DNA of 17,159 nucleotides from an uncultured Collinsella sp. GTDB lineage: Bacteria > Actinomycetota > Coriobacteriia > Coriobacteriales > Coriobacteriaceae. The notes under the pieces were generated by a model. That model did no database searches. It saw only the letters and a program-made list of their open reading frames with translations, and was not told the origin of the DNA. The stretch lies in the NCBI GenBank assembly GCA_900548515.1, contig URKU01000037.1:1-17159 (forward strand), written 5' to 3'. Shown piece by piece: positions 7,914-13,515 of this stretch. Position 1 is the first letter of the stretch. Every line of letters begins with the position of its first letter. A program made the translations under genes and the position numbers.

Positions 7914-9128
7914 TTACCGTGCATTAAAAACGTAGCGGTCCAGGCGGTCGCACGCTTCCCTTACGCGCGAAAGCGGCAGCGCCAGATTCACGCGAATGTG
8001 GCAGGGCCCGTGGAACGGGCGGCCGTCCTGATATCCCACGCCTACGCGCGCCCCCTCGTCGAGCAGCCACTGAATATCGCGGCCATGCTCGCGGCACCAC
8101 TCGGTGCAGTCCAGAAACACCATGTACGTGCCCTGCGGACGCGAATAGGACACGCCCTCAAAATGCTCGTCCACGTAATTGCAGAAGTACTCGATATTGC
8201 CGGCAAGCACCTGGTTGAGCTCGTCCACCCACTCGTAGCCCTGCGGCTGGTAGGCACCGATAAGCGCATGCATAGAGAGGACGTTCATCTCGTTGTAGTG
8301 GGTCTTGTCGGACACGGCGCACACGCGGTCGCGCAGCGTCTCGTTATAGATGATGTGGTAGCTGCCGACCAGGCCCGCCAGGTTGAACGTCTTGCTGGGC
8401 GCATAGAGGGCAACCGTGCGCATGCGGGCGTCCTCGCTTACCGACTGCGTCGGAATATGCTTGTGTCCCGGCAGGATGATATCGGACCAAATCTCGTCCG
8501 AAATCACCACGCAATCGTGCTGGCGATAAATGTCCATGGCGCGCTCGATCTCGTCGCGCTCCCATACGCGGCCGCAGGGATTATGAGGCGAGCAGAACAC
8601 CGCGGCATGGATGTGGTTTTGGGCGAGTTTGCGCTCCATGTCCTCAAAGTCCATGCGCCACACGCCCTGGTCGTCGAGCTTAAGCGGGCTGTGGACAATA
8701 CGATAGCCCGCGGCCTCGATGGACTTGGTAAAGCCGATGTAGGTAGGGCTGTGGACCAGCACCGCATCGCCTGGCTGGACATACGCGCGCAACGTCGACA
8801 CGACACCGCCCAGCACGCCGTTTTCGTAGCCGATATGCTCAGGTGCCAGGCCCTCGACGCCATTACGGCGGCTCTGCCATTCGATGATGCGGTCGAAATA
8901 CTCGGGGCGCGGATTGAAATAGCCAAACATGGGGTGCTGGGCACGCTGAATGATGTGTTCCTGGACCGTGGGCACCGTGGCAAAATTCATGTCGGCCACC
9001 CACATGGGAATGCGGTCGAAGCCCTCGTCGGGTGCGTTCGGAGCCATACCGGGGATCTCGCCCCAAGAGTCAACGGCGATGGCATCCATGCCGTGGCGGT
9101 CGATAAGCGAGCTAAAGTCGTATTTCAT
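7914..9128 (-). CDS. MalY/PatB-family PLP-dependent C-S lyase (cystathionine beta-lyase type aminotransferase fold)
   Basis: A 404-residue soluble PLP enzyme of fold type I. The MalY/PatB subfamily is indicated by the opening with MWVADMNFATVP, by YENGVLGGV, FCSPHNPCGRVW and SDEIWSDI, and by the lysine motif YAPSKTFNLAG. Lys246 should form the internal aldimine. Members cleave C-S bonds of cystathionine, cysteine or related thio-amino acids to pyruvate, ammonia and a thiol (methionine pathway or H2S/thiol release); in E. coli MalY also has a regulatory role. Length is close to the family norm. GGGAG lies 6-7 nt before the ATG. It follows trmO on the same strand after a 112-nt gap, which may hold its own promoter. 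Confidence 0.92.
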   Translation of the reverse strand: MKYDFSSLIDRHGMDAIAVDSWGEIPGMAPNAPDEGFDRIPMWVADMNFATVPTVQEHIIQRAQHPMFGYFNPRPEYFDRIIEWQSRRNGVEGLAPEHIGYENGVLGGVVSTLRAYVQPGDAVLVHSPTYIGFTKSIEAAGYRIVHSPLKLDDQGVWRMDFEDMERKLAQNHIHAAVFCSPHNPCGRVWERDEIERAMDIYRQHDCVVISDEIWSDIILPGHKHIPTQSVSEDARMRTVALYAPSKTFNLAGLVGSYHIIYNETLRDRVCAVSDKTHYNEMNVLSMHALIGAYQPQGYEWVDELNQVLAGNIEYFCNYVDEHFEGVSYSRPQGTYMVFLDCTEWCREHGRDIQWLLDEGARVGVGYQDGRPFHGPCHIRVNLALPLSRVREACDRLDRYVFNAR

Positions 9129-9240
9129 GCTGAGCTCCCATGCAAAGCGGACTATTTTGGTAGGCGTTATTGTCCACCAGCATGGGCGATTTTGACATGG
9201 GGTTTGGCGCTTAATTTGACGGGTTCAGACGAATGGCTGG

Positions 9241-9987
9241 TTAGTCTTGCGCGTCGTTGACGGCGGTTACCGTCAACCTGGCTCCGTCGACCGTAAACGA
9301 TATGTCGAGCCCGGCGTAAGCCAAGTGGTAAACGCGGTTTGGCTCGTGCTTGCTGCCCGCGCGGCGCGGATCTTGGCGAAGGACCTCGACCAAGCCGGGG
9401 AGCTTTGCGGGCGGGACCATATCTTGCAGCGCTCGCGGAAACTTAACATCGAGCTCTTGCCACGGAGCACCCTCGATCCAGCCGCCGGTCGCATCCAAGT
9501 GGCAGTCCGCAAACGGAATGTAGGGCTTAATGTCGTAGATGGGCGTGCCGTCGCGCAGATCGGCCCCCAGCACATAGATGGTGGGGCCATCGTCGGTGAG
9601 CTCGACACGATCGAGCTTGACGCAGGTGAGACCGATGGGATTAGGGCGAAACGGGCTGCGCGTGGCGAAGACGCCCACACGCTCGGCTCCACCCAGGCGC
9701 GGCGGACGCACAGTTTTCGACCATTTTGCGTTGGTGCCGGACCTGTCCTGCGACTTGGCATCGGCAACTATGTCCTTAGCCGTGCCGCCGGGCGTTCCGT
9801 TTTCGAAGCGCCACAGCAGCCACAGGTGAGAGAAGGAGTCCAGACCCTCAACCGCTGCATTGGAGGCAAATTCCGGCTCAAAAACGATGCGTCCCTGCAG
9901 ATGGGGCGCCAAAAAGCTGTTGCGCGGAATGCCGAACTTCTGCGGCAGGTCGGTATGTATGTGTGCAATAGGTTCCATGCCGGTCAT
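9241..9987 (-). CDS. trmO: tRNA (N6-threonylcarbamoyladenosine37-N6)-methyltransferase TrmO
   Basis: A 248-residue member of the TrmO/TsaA (UPF0066) beta-barrel family, which uses SAM to methylate t6A at position 37 of some tRNAs. The diagnostic stretch VRPPRLGGAERVGVFATRSP (93-112), continuing FRPNPIGLT, and DGTPIYDIKPYIPFAD (146-161) match the E. coli enzyme closely. The C-terminal part (about 190-245) corresponds to the small second domain of bacterial TrmO. Two in-frame starts are possible, ATG 9985-9987 and ATG 9976-9978, and neither has a good Shine-Dalgarno sequence. A TACAAT directly overlaps the first start on this strand, so a short-leader or leaderless transcript using the second ATG is conceivable. 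It is divergent from the XRE regulator gene. Confidence 0.9.
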   Translation of the reverse strand: MTGMEPIAHIHTDLPQKFGIPRNSFLAPHLQGRIVFEPEFASNAAVEGLDSFSHLWLLWRFENGTPGGTAKDIVADAKSQDRSGTNAKWSKTVRPPRLGGAERVGVFATRSPFRPNPIGLTCVKLDRVELTDDGPTIYVLGADLRDGTPIYDIKPYIPFADCHLDATGGWIEGAPWQELDVKFPRALQDMVPPAKLPGLVEVLRQDPRRAGSKHEPNRVYHLAYAGLDISFTVDGARLTVTAVNDAQD

Positions 9988-10045
9988 TGTACGGCATGGA
10001 GGCGTGGGGCGTTGCGCGCAATTCTTCGCCGCGGACTCCTGTCAT

Positions 10046-10060
10046 GCAACCAACGGTTGC
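10046..10060. promoter_or_regulatory. Dyad GCAACC-AAC-GGTTGC abutting the regulator promoter
   Basis: A perfect 6-bp inverted repeat with a 3-nt centre ends one base before the -35 box of the XRE gene, in the divergent gap with trmO. Position and symmetry suit an operator for the HTH protein itself or another dimeric regulator. This is inference; only one copy is seen here. Confidence 0.35.
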
Positions 10061-10089
10061 TTGGAAGGGCGCCTGCCGCCGCGTATGCT
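10061..10089 (+). promoter_or_regulatory. Sigma-70-type promoter of the XRE-TipAS gene
   Basis: TTGGAA (10061-10066) and TATGCT (10084-10089) are separated by exactly 17 nt. The predicted transcription start near 10096 gives a leader of about 24 nt containing the AAAGGAG ribosome site before the ATG at 10120. Confidence 0.6.
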
Positions 10090-10119
10090 TAAGCCATCAA
10101 CCAGCAGAAAGGAGCCGCT

Positions 10120-10947
10120 ATGGCCTTTGCAGAAAAGCTCATTGCCATCCGTCGCGCCCATCACCTTACCCAAGAGCAACTCGCCGCCAAACTCTTTGTC
10201 ACGCGCCAAGCCGTCAGCCGTTGGGAGCGCGACGAGGTCACCCCGGGCATCGACATGATGAAGCTCATTGCCGCCGTAACCGGAGAGCCGTTGTCCCACC
10301 TGCTCGAAATGCCCGAGCATTATTGCCAGAGCTGCGGCATGATACTCACGCCCAACGACTGCGGCACCGATGCCACGGGCGCCACGACCGACCATTACTG
10401 CAAGTGGTGCTACGACCACGGCAAGTACACCTACGACACCACCATGGAGGCGATGATCGAGGATTGCGCCCCGCGGCTGGCGCAAAACACCGGCATGTCG
10501 CTCGACGAAGCCGTCTCGCTCATGGGCGCCGTCCTGCCGCAACTGGAGCGCTGGCGCACCGTGCAGGAAAACGAGGAGCGCTACGGCTCCGAAGCGCGGG
10601 TGCGCTATGGCGATGAGGCTATCGATGCAGCAAACGAAGCACTGCTGGATATGGACCCCGAGACATGGAACGACATGAAGGAACTTGAACGCGCTATTCT
10701 GGGTCAACTCTCGATTGCCATGGGCGATGGCGATGCGAATGGAAGCGAGGCTCGCAAGCTTGTCGCGATGCATCGTCGCTGGATTGCTCTCAACTGGGGA
10801 TGCGAGCCCCAAGACGAGGCGTACCTGGGCCTCGCCCACGGCTATCTTGCCGACCAGCGCTTTGTTGACTACTACGACAAGCCCTGCGGCACCGGAGCCA
10901 CGGCGTTTCTGGTTCAGGCCATCGAGTCGTCACTGGTCCGCGCATAG
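10120..10947 (+). CDS. XRE-family regulator fused to a zinc ribbon and a TipAS-like ligand-binding domain
   Basis: A 275-residue cytoplasmic protein with three modules. Residues 5-60 are an HTH_3/XRE DNA-binding domain (LTQEQLAAKLFVTRQAVSRW). Residues 69-100 are a zinc ribbon with YCQSCG and YCKWCY (Cys 69, 72, 94, 97; the zf-ribbon_2 type). Residues about 150-272 match the TipAS antibiotic-recognition fold: RYGDEAIDAANE, EARKLVAMHRRWI, YLGLAHGYLADQRFVDYYDK and a final LVQAIES. In Streptomyces TipAL the equivalent domain captures thiopeptides covalently through a cysteine and is fused to a MerR-type HTH. Here the HTH is of XRE type; Cys228 lies in a comparable region, but the alignment around it has indels. 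I infer a small-molecule-responsive regulator, ligand unknown. AAAGGAG precedes the ATG. A glutaredoxin gene follows 51 nt later on the same strand and is probably cotranscribed. Confidence 0.88.
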   Translation: MAFAEKLIAIRRAHHLTQEQLAAKLFVTRQAVSRWERDEVTPGIDMMKLIAAVTGEPLSHLLEMPEHYCQSCGMILTPNDCGTDATGATTDHYCKWCYDHGKYTYDTTMEAMIEDCAPRLAQNTGMSLDEAVSLMGAVLPQLERWRTVQENEERYGSEARVRYGDEAIDAANEALLDMDPETWNDMKELERAILGQLSIAMGDGDANGSEARKLVAMHRRWIALNWGCEPQDEAYLGLAHGYLADQRFVDYYDKPCGTGATAFLVQAIESSLVRA

Positions 10948-10998
10948 ACCGCGGCAGCTTTGGGTATTTCAATCGAAACCTCAACCGATTGGAGACCT

Positions 10999-11244
10999 AT
11001 GGCTACTAATCATGAGCTCACGCTGTACGTTATGACCGGCTGCCCGTATTGCATAAAAGTCAAACGATTCCTTGCCGATAACGGTGTGACCATCCCCGAG
11101 CGCAATATCTCGACCAATACCGAGGCCGAGCAGACGCTCATCGCCGTCGGCGGAAAACGCCAGGTTCCCTGCCTATTCATCGACGGCAAGCCACTCTACG
11201 AATCGAGCGACATCATCGCGTGGGTGCAGGAGAACCTACTCTAA
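10999..11244 (+). CDS. Glutaredoxin
   Basis: An 81-residue single-domain thioredoxin-fold protein. The dithiol active site is TGCPYC (Cys15, Cys18) after the first strand. The cis-proline is in QVPC (Pro57), followed by FIDGKPLYESSDIIAWV, typical of bacterial glutaredoxin/NrdH-size proteins. An extra Cys58 follows the cis-proline. The start ATG at 10999 is preceded by GGAG; an in-frame TTG 39 nt upstream would add a non-homologous leader. It would reduce disulfides or mixed disulfides in the cytoplasm. Whether it uses glutathione, another thiol or thioredoxin reductase cannot be told. Its place behind the zinc-ribbon/TipAS regulator hints at a shared thiol-stress role. The 72-nt hairpin repeat begins 35 nt after its stop and may end the transcript. 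Confidence 0.9.
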   Translation: MATNHELTLYVMTGCPYCIKVKRFLADNGVTIPERNISTNTEAEQTLIAVGGKRQVPCLFIDGKPLYESSDIIAWVQENLL

Positions 11245-11278
11245 CACTCGCGTTGCGACCGGCTCGCCCCAACCTATA

Positions 11279-11350
11279 CGACCCAAACATGTACGCCAGC
11301 ATCCAAAGTCGACCATTTCCGACATCTTTGGATGCTGGCGTACAGCTTTT
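11279..11350. repeat. 72-nt hairpin repeat, copy 1
   Basis: TGTACGCCAGCATCCAAAG pairs perfectly (19 bp) with CTTTGGATGCTGGCGTACA. Inner GTCG/CGAC pairs extend it after a two-base bulge, and outer ACCCAAA/TTTGGGT nearly extends it. Nearly the same sequence recurs in the same orientation at 12359-12431. On the plus strand the stem is followed by CAGCTTTT, so it could terminate the glutaredoxin transcript. Confidence 0.9.
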
Positions 11351-11437
11351 GGGTAGCCATGGACGCTCTTAGCCGGCTAATTGTTTGAGGCGACCTTTGG
11401 ATTATGGCTGTTTGACGCCTCTGGAAAGGTTTCCGAG

Positions 11438-11679
11438 AGGGCTGTGGTCAAAAAAGGGCAAATATGAGTACTGCTACCTGTTTAGTAGCAGCGATTTTGA
11501 TCACTTCAGGAACTATTCAACGTTCCACTCGTCCGCAGACGACGTTATTTCTCCTCATATGTTCAATAAAAGTAGCTCCTAATGGGAACAAATCTCATCA
11601 GGAGCTGCTATTTATAGCAAAATAAATGCAACCATAATGGCAACAGTACTCATATTTGCCCTTTTTTGACCACGACCCT
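11438..11679. mobile_element. MITE-like element with 30-bp perfect terminal inverted repeats
   Basis: The 30 nt at 11444-11473 (starting GTGGTCAAAAAAGGGC, ending GAGTACTG) are the exact reverse complement of 11644-11673. Similarity runs a further 6-8 nt outward with mismatches and decays inward. The ~170-nt core contains smaller hairpins, including CTGCTAC/GTAGCAG (11471-11491) and AGCTCCT/AGGAGCT near 11574-11606. There is no transposase and no intact gene. I see no clear target-site duplication. It fits a non-autonomous miniature element or a large structured intergenic repeat; which cannot be decided from one copy. Confidence 0.65.
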
Positions 11680-11724
11680 CCAGAATAGTCGCTGAGAACG
11701 ACACTAAATGACAAAATCCGACAC

Positions 11725-11771
11725 TTGGACGTTCTTATATGAGTAGCCATTGAAGGACACCTAACGACTAC
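11725..11771 (+). repeat. Decayed copy of the GGGGACGTTC element
   Basis: Aligned with 12456-12506 in the same orientation, it shares TTGG-ACGTTC, TATGA-TAG, TT-AAG-AC and AACG-CTA, with short gaps. The palindrome that is perfect in the other copy is degraded here, so this looks like an older relic of the same family. Confidence 0.5.
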
Positions 11772-11775
11772 TCCC

Positions 11776-11800
11776 ATTCGCGACACACTGTGTCGCGAAT
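11776..11800. repeat. 25-nt perfect palindrome
   Basis: ATTCGCGACACA, one central C, then TGTGTCGCGAAT: 12-bp arms with no mismatch. It is far from any start codon (277 nt before the RHH gene), so it is either a dispersed palindromic repeat or a protein-binding site with no obvious target gene. Confidence 0.8.
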
Positions 11801-11993
11801 TAAGCTGGTCCCATTACCGAAGACCAGTGAGAGTTCCTGCCCAGAATCTCGATAGCTTAATAAAGCGCTCCCCTCCGGAAGTTCAATGAGCATCCAAATT
11901 CCAAGCTGAAAAGCAAAGGAGTAGCGAAGCCGTCAATGCTCATTTCCTATCGAACAGGCGGGTCAAAACAAGCTAATTAGCCCGATAAACTGC

Positions 11994-12022
11994 TTGTATT
12001 TTTGTCTACAAAATTGTATACA
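11994..12022 (+). promoter_or_regulatory. Promoter of the RHH gene
   Basis: TTGTAT (11994-11999) and TATACA (12017-12022) are separated by exactly 17 nt, a good -35/-10 pair. The predicted start near 12029 leaves a ~48-nt leader that contains a small TCGACAT-T-ATGTCGA hairpin (12047-12061) just before the AGGAGG ribosome site. Confidence 0.6.
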
Positions 12023-12023
12023 A
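12002..12023. promoter_or_regulatory. Tandem operator-like sites TTGTCTACAA and TTGTATACAA
   Basis: Two 10-bp palindromic units (12002-12011, one mismatch; 12014-12023, perfect) lie 12 bp apart centre to centre and cover the -10 box. Tandem short dyads across the promoter are how Arc/CopG/ParD-type ribbon-helix-helix proteins commonly bind, so autorepression by the product of the next gene is likely. Binding itself is inferred. Confidence 0.5.
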
Positions 12024-12076
12024 AAAGAGAATCCGAGAACCGGCGCTCGACATTATGTCGATCGATAGGAGGCGCT

Positions 12077-12343
12077 ATGGACGCTAAGCAGCTCGAAAAG
12101 ATGATGGGGTTTGCTCCCGGAGAGTTGGAGAAAGCCGCAGAGGCATACGAAAAAGATGGGTGGCCGAAGGGTCGCACCATCAAGCTGGGAAGGCCGTCGA
12201 TCTCTGATGAGCCAAGCGTTGTTTTATCGGCACGTGTGGGTGAATCGGTCCTTGAAGCCTTTGACGCAAAAGCAAAGCGCCATGGGCAAACACGCACGGA
12301 GCGACTCAGAGAGCTCATCACGCTCGATGCAATGATTGCCTAG
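12077..12343 (+). CDS. Ribbon-helix-helix (CopG/Arc-type) DNA-binding protein, orphan antitoxin-like
   Basis: An 88-residue protein. The C-terminal half (about 47-86) has the RHH pattern: a strand SVVLSARV, helix ESVLEAFDAKAKRHG and a second helix TRTERLRELITLDAM. The N-terminal half is acidic and ends with WPKGRTIKLGRPSISDEP, a layout I associate with antitoxins of type II toxin-antitoxin pairs in actinobacteria. ATG 12077 is preceded by a strong AGGAGG; an upstream in-frame start lies inside the promoter. No toxin gene is on either side: the left flank is repeats and the right flank is a hairpin repeat and then dus. It may be a solitary repressor, an orphan antitoxin, or an antitoxin acting on a toxin encoded elsewhere. 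Tandem dyads over its promoter suggest self-regulation. Confidence 0.8.
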   Translation: MDAKQLEKMMGFAPGELEKAAEAYEKDGWPKGRTIKLGRPSISDEPSVVLSARVGESVLEAFDAKAKRHGQTRTERLRELITLDAMIA

Positions 12344-12358
12344 ACTCAACTCCCCCGC

Positions 12359-12431
12359 CGACCCAAACATATACGCCAGCATCCAAAGTCGACATTTTTT
12401 CGACATCTTTGGATGCTGGCGTACAGCTTTT
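12359..12431. repeat. 72-nt hairpin repeat, copy 2
   Basis: Nearly identical to copy 1 at 11279-11350 and in the same orientation. The long stem is kept apart from one base (ATACGCC opposite GGCGTAC). The main differences are in the loop, where this copy has GTCGACATTTTTTCGAC, itself able to pair GTCGA with TCGAC. It lies 15 nt after the RHH stop and is followed by CAGCTTTT, so a terminator role is possible. The GGGGACGTTC element begins about 10 nt later. Confidence 0.9.
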
Positions 12432-12440
12432 ATAGCTAGT

Positions 12441-12514
12441 CATTGGGGACACTCATTGGGGACGTTCATAAATGACTAGTCGTTAAAGAACGTCCCCAAC
12501 GGCTAACTAGCCGT
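12441..12514. repeat. GGGGACGTTC palindromic element with tandem CATTGGGGAC
   Basis: TTGGGGACGTTC (12456-12467) and GAACGTCCCCAA (12488-12499) form a perfect 12-bp stem. The interior GACTAGTC is itself palindromic. CATTGGGGAC occurs twice in tandem (12441-12450, 12454-12463). A further hairpin, ACGGCT-AACT-AGCCGT (12499-12514), overlaps the stop codon of the minus-strand dus gene. It may terminate dus transcription. Confidence 0.8.
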
Positions 12515-13460
12515 GGAAGCGGACTATGGTCGCAAGCGGCTGTTCGCGAAAGACACGATCGACGGCGGCGCGGTATTCGTCGACCTTTTTAGTCTTGCGC
12601 ACGAGCTTGTGAACGGTAACGGGGTCGGCGAAGGCGCATTTGGCGTAGAACCACCACTCCTTCATGCGAAAGACCGCGTTACCGCCAATCTCTTCTGCAT
12701 ATGCCGCAAACAGCGTGTCATGGAAACGATGCAGTTCGGCTGCCGTGGCAGCAGGGCCGCCCTTGACCATGCGAGCCAGCGCGGGGTTCGCAAGCAAGCC
12801 ACGCCCCAGCATCACATGGCGTGTGCCGGGATAGGCCTCCACCAGCGCATCCATATCCTCAAGATCAAAAATGTCGCCGTTATAGGCAACCGGGAACGGC
12901 GCACGCTCCAGAGTCTCGCCATAGAACTCCTTGCGCGGCGAGCCCGTATAGCGGTCCTTTTGCACACGCGGATGCACGATTAGCTCTGCCAGCGGCATGC
13001 GGCAATACAGATCGAGCACGCGCTCATACTCGTCGTCGTCCTCGAGCCCCAGCCTAGTTTTGACCGATACCGGCAACGGCGACCGCTCGCACACATCGCT
13101 CAAGAACACCTCGAGCTCGTCGAGATTGCGCAAGAAGCCCGAGCCCTTGCCCTTGGCGACAACCGTTCCCGAGGGGCAGCCCAAGTTGAGATTGACCTCG
13201 CGGTAGCCCATGTCGGCGAGCACCTGTGCCGCCCACACAAACTCGTCCGCGTTCTTGGACATGAGCTGGGGCACCACGTTGAGCCCCTGGTTATTGGCAG
13301 GATCAATCTCCTTAAACGCCTTGCCGCCAAAGCGGTTTCCCACCCGCGGCGGCGGCAAAAACGGCGTGTAATAGCAATCGAGCGCGCCGAAACACTCCGC
13401 ATGCACGCGACGGAACACATACCCGGTAATCCCCTCCATAGGGGCCAACGATAGAATCAT
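12507..13460 (-). CDS. tRNA-dihydrouridine synthase
   Basis: A 317-residue FMN-dependent TIM-barrel enzyme that reduces uridines in the tRNA D-loop with NADPH. Evidence: the opening LAPMEGITGYVFR, NLNLGCPSGTV with the catalytic Cys95, SVKTRLG, the phosphate/FMN-binding VHPRVQKDRYTG, YNGDIF and VMLGRGLLANP, then the C-terminal helical domain with RMKEWWFYA. The size matches bacterial Dus proteins; the DusA/B/C class cannot be assigned with certainty. The ATG at 13458-13460 has a weak GAGAGAAGAG upstream. It lies 53 nt downstream of the ABC transporter on the same strand, separated by a 33-nt palindrome, so readthrough from the transporter is possible but probably reduced. Confidence 0.92.
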   Translation of the reverse strand: MILSLAPMEGITGYVFRRVHAECFGALDCYYTPFLPPPRVGNRFGGKAFKEIDPANNQGLNVVPQLMSKNADEFVWAAQVLADMGYREVNLNLGCPSGTVVAKGKGSGFLRNLDELEVFLSDVCERSPLPVSVKTRLGLEDDDEYERVLDLYCRMPLAELIVHPRVQKDRYTGSPRKEFYGETLERAPFPVAYNGDIFDLEDMDALVEAYPGTRHVMLGRGLLANPALARMVKGGPAATAAELHRFHDTLFAAYAEEIGGNAVFRMKEWWFYAKCAFADPVTVHKLVRKTKKVDEYRAAVDRVFREQPLATIVRFHG

Positions 13461-13482
13461 CTACTCTTCTCTCATATCAACG

Positions 13483-13515
13483 AACGTGACAAAGGGACTG
13501 TCCCTTTGTCACGTT
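13483..13515. repeat. 33-nt perfect palindrome overlapping the ABC transporter stop
   Basis: AACGTGACAAAGGGAC (13483-13498) and its exact complement (13500-13515) flank a single T. Two bases of the transporter TAA stop (13514-13516, minus strand) are inside the right arm. It is a compact member of the GGGAC/GTCCC family seen at 1170-1227. In RNA it would form a strong hairpin between the transporter and dus. Confidence 0.9.

Larger units (their letters stand above)
11245..12076. other. 832-nt gene-poor, AT-richer, repeat-filled region
   Basis: I find no convincing protein gene between the glutaredoxin stop and the RHH start. The stretch holds a 72-nt hairpin repeat, a MITE-like inverted-repeat element, a decayed GGACGTTC element, a 25-nt perfect palindrome and the RHH promoter. 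Short open frames here run through the inverted repeats and lack ribosome sites. Base composition, about 40 percent GC in the sampled part (11461-11520 is 37 percent), is clearly lower than in the neighbouring genes. Confidence 0.8.

Noticed and set aside
7674..9260. A 528-codon plus-strand open frame opposite the PatB gene
   Set aside because: It spans the start of the lipoprotein, an intergenic gap and the whole PatB gene in antisense. No recognisable motif or ribosome site; explained by high GC codon bias.
11385..11582. A 65-codon plus-strand frame and a 62-codon minus-strand frame (11598-11786) that share WSKKGKYEYC
   Set aside because: The shared peptide is simply the inverted terminal repeat translated from both ends. 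There is no ribosome site and no known domain, so I treat it as part of the repeat element, not as genes.
11885..11944. Inverted pair AATGAGCAT / ATGCTCATT around a ~42-nt spacer
   Set aside because: Nine-base arms with a long spacer in an AT-rich region are not far from chance, and no gene or element boundary coincides.
11279..12431. Possible CRISPR-like array
   Set aside because: Only two copies, about 1.08 kb apart, each a long hairpin; there is no regular spacing or cas gene.
12344..12506. A toxin partner gene downstream of the RHH gene
   Set aside because: Only 163 nt remain before dus ends, and they are filled by the hairpin repeat and the GGGGACGTTC element; no coding frame fits.
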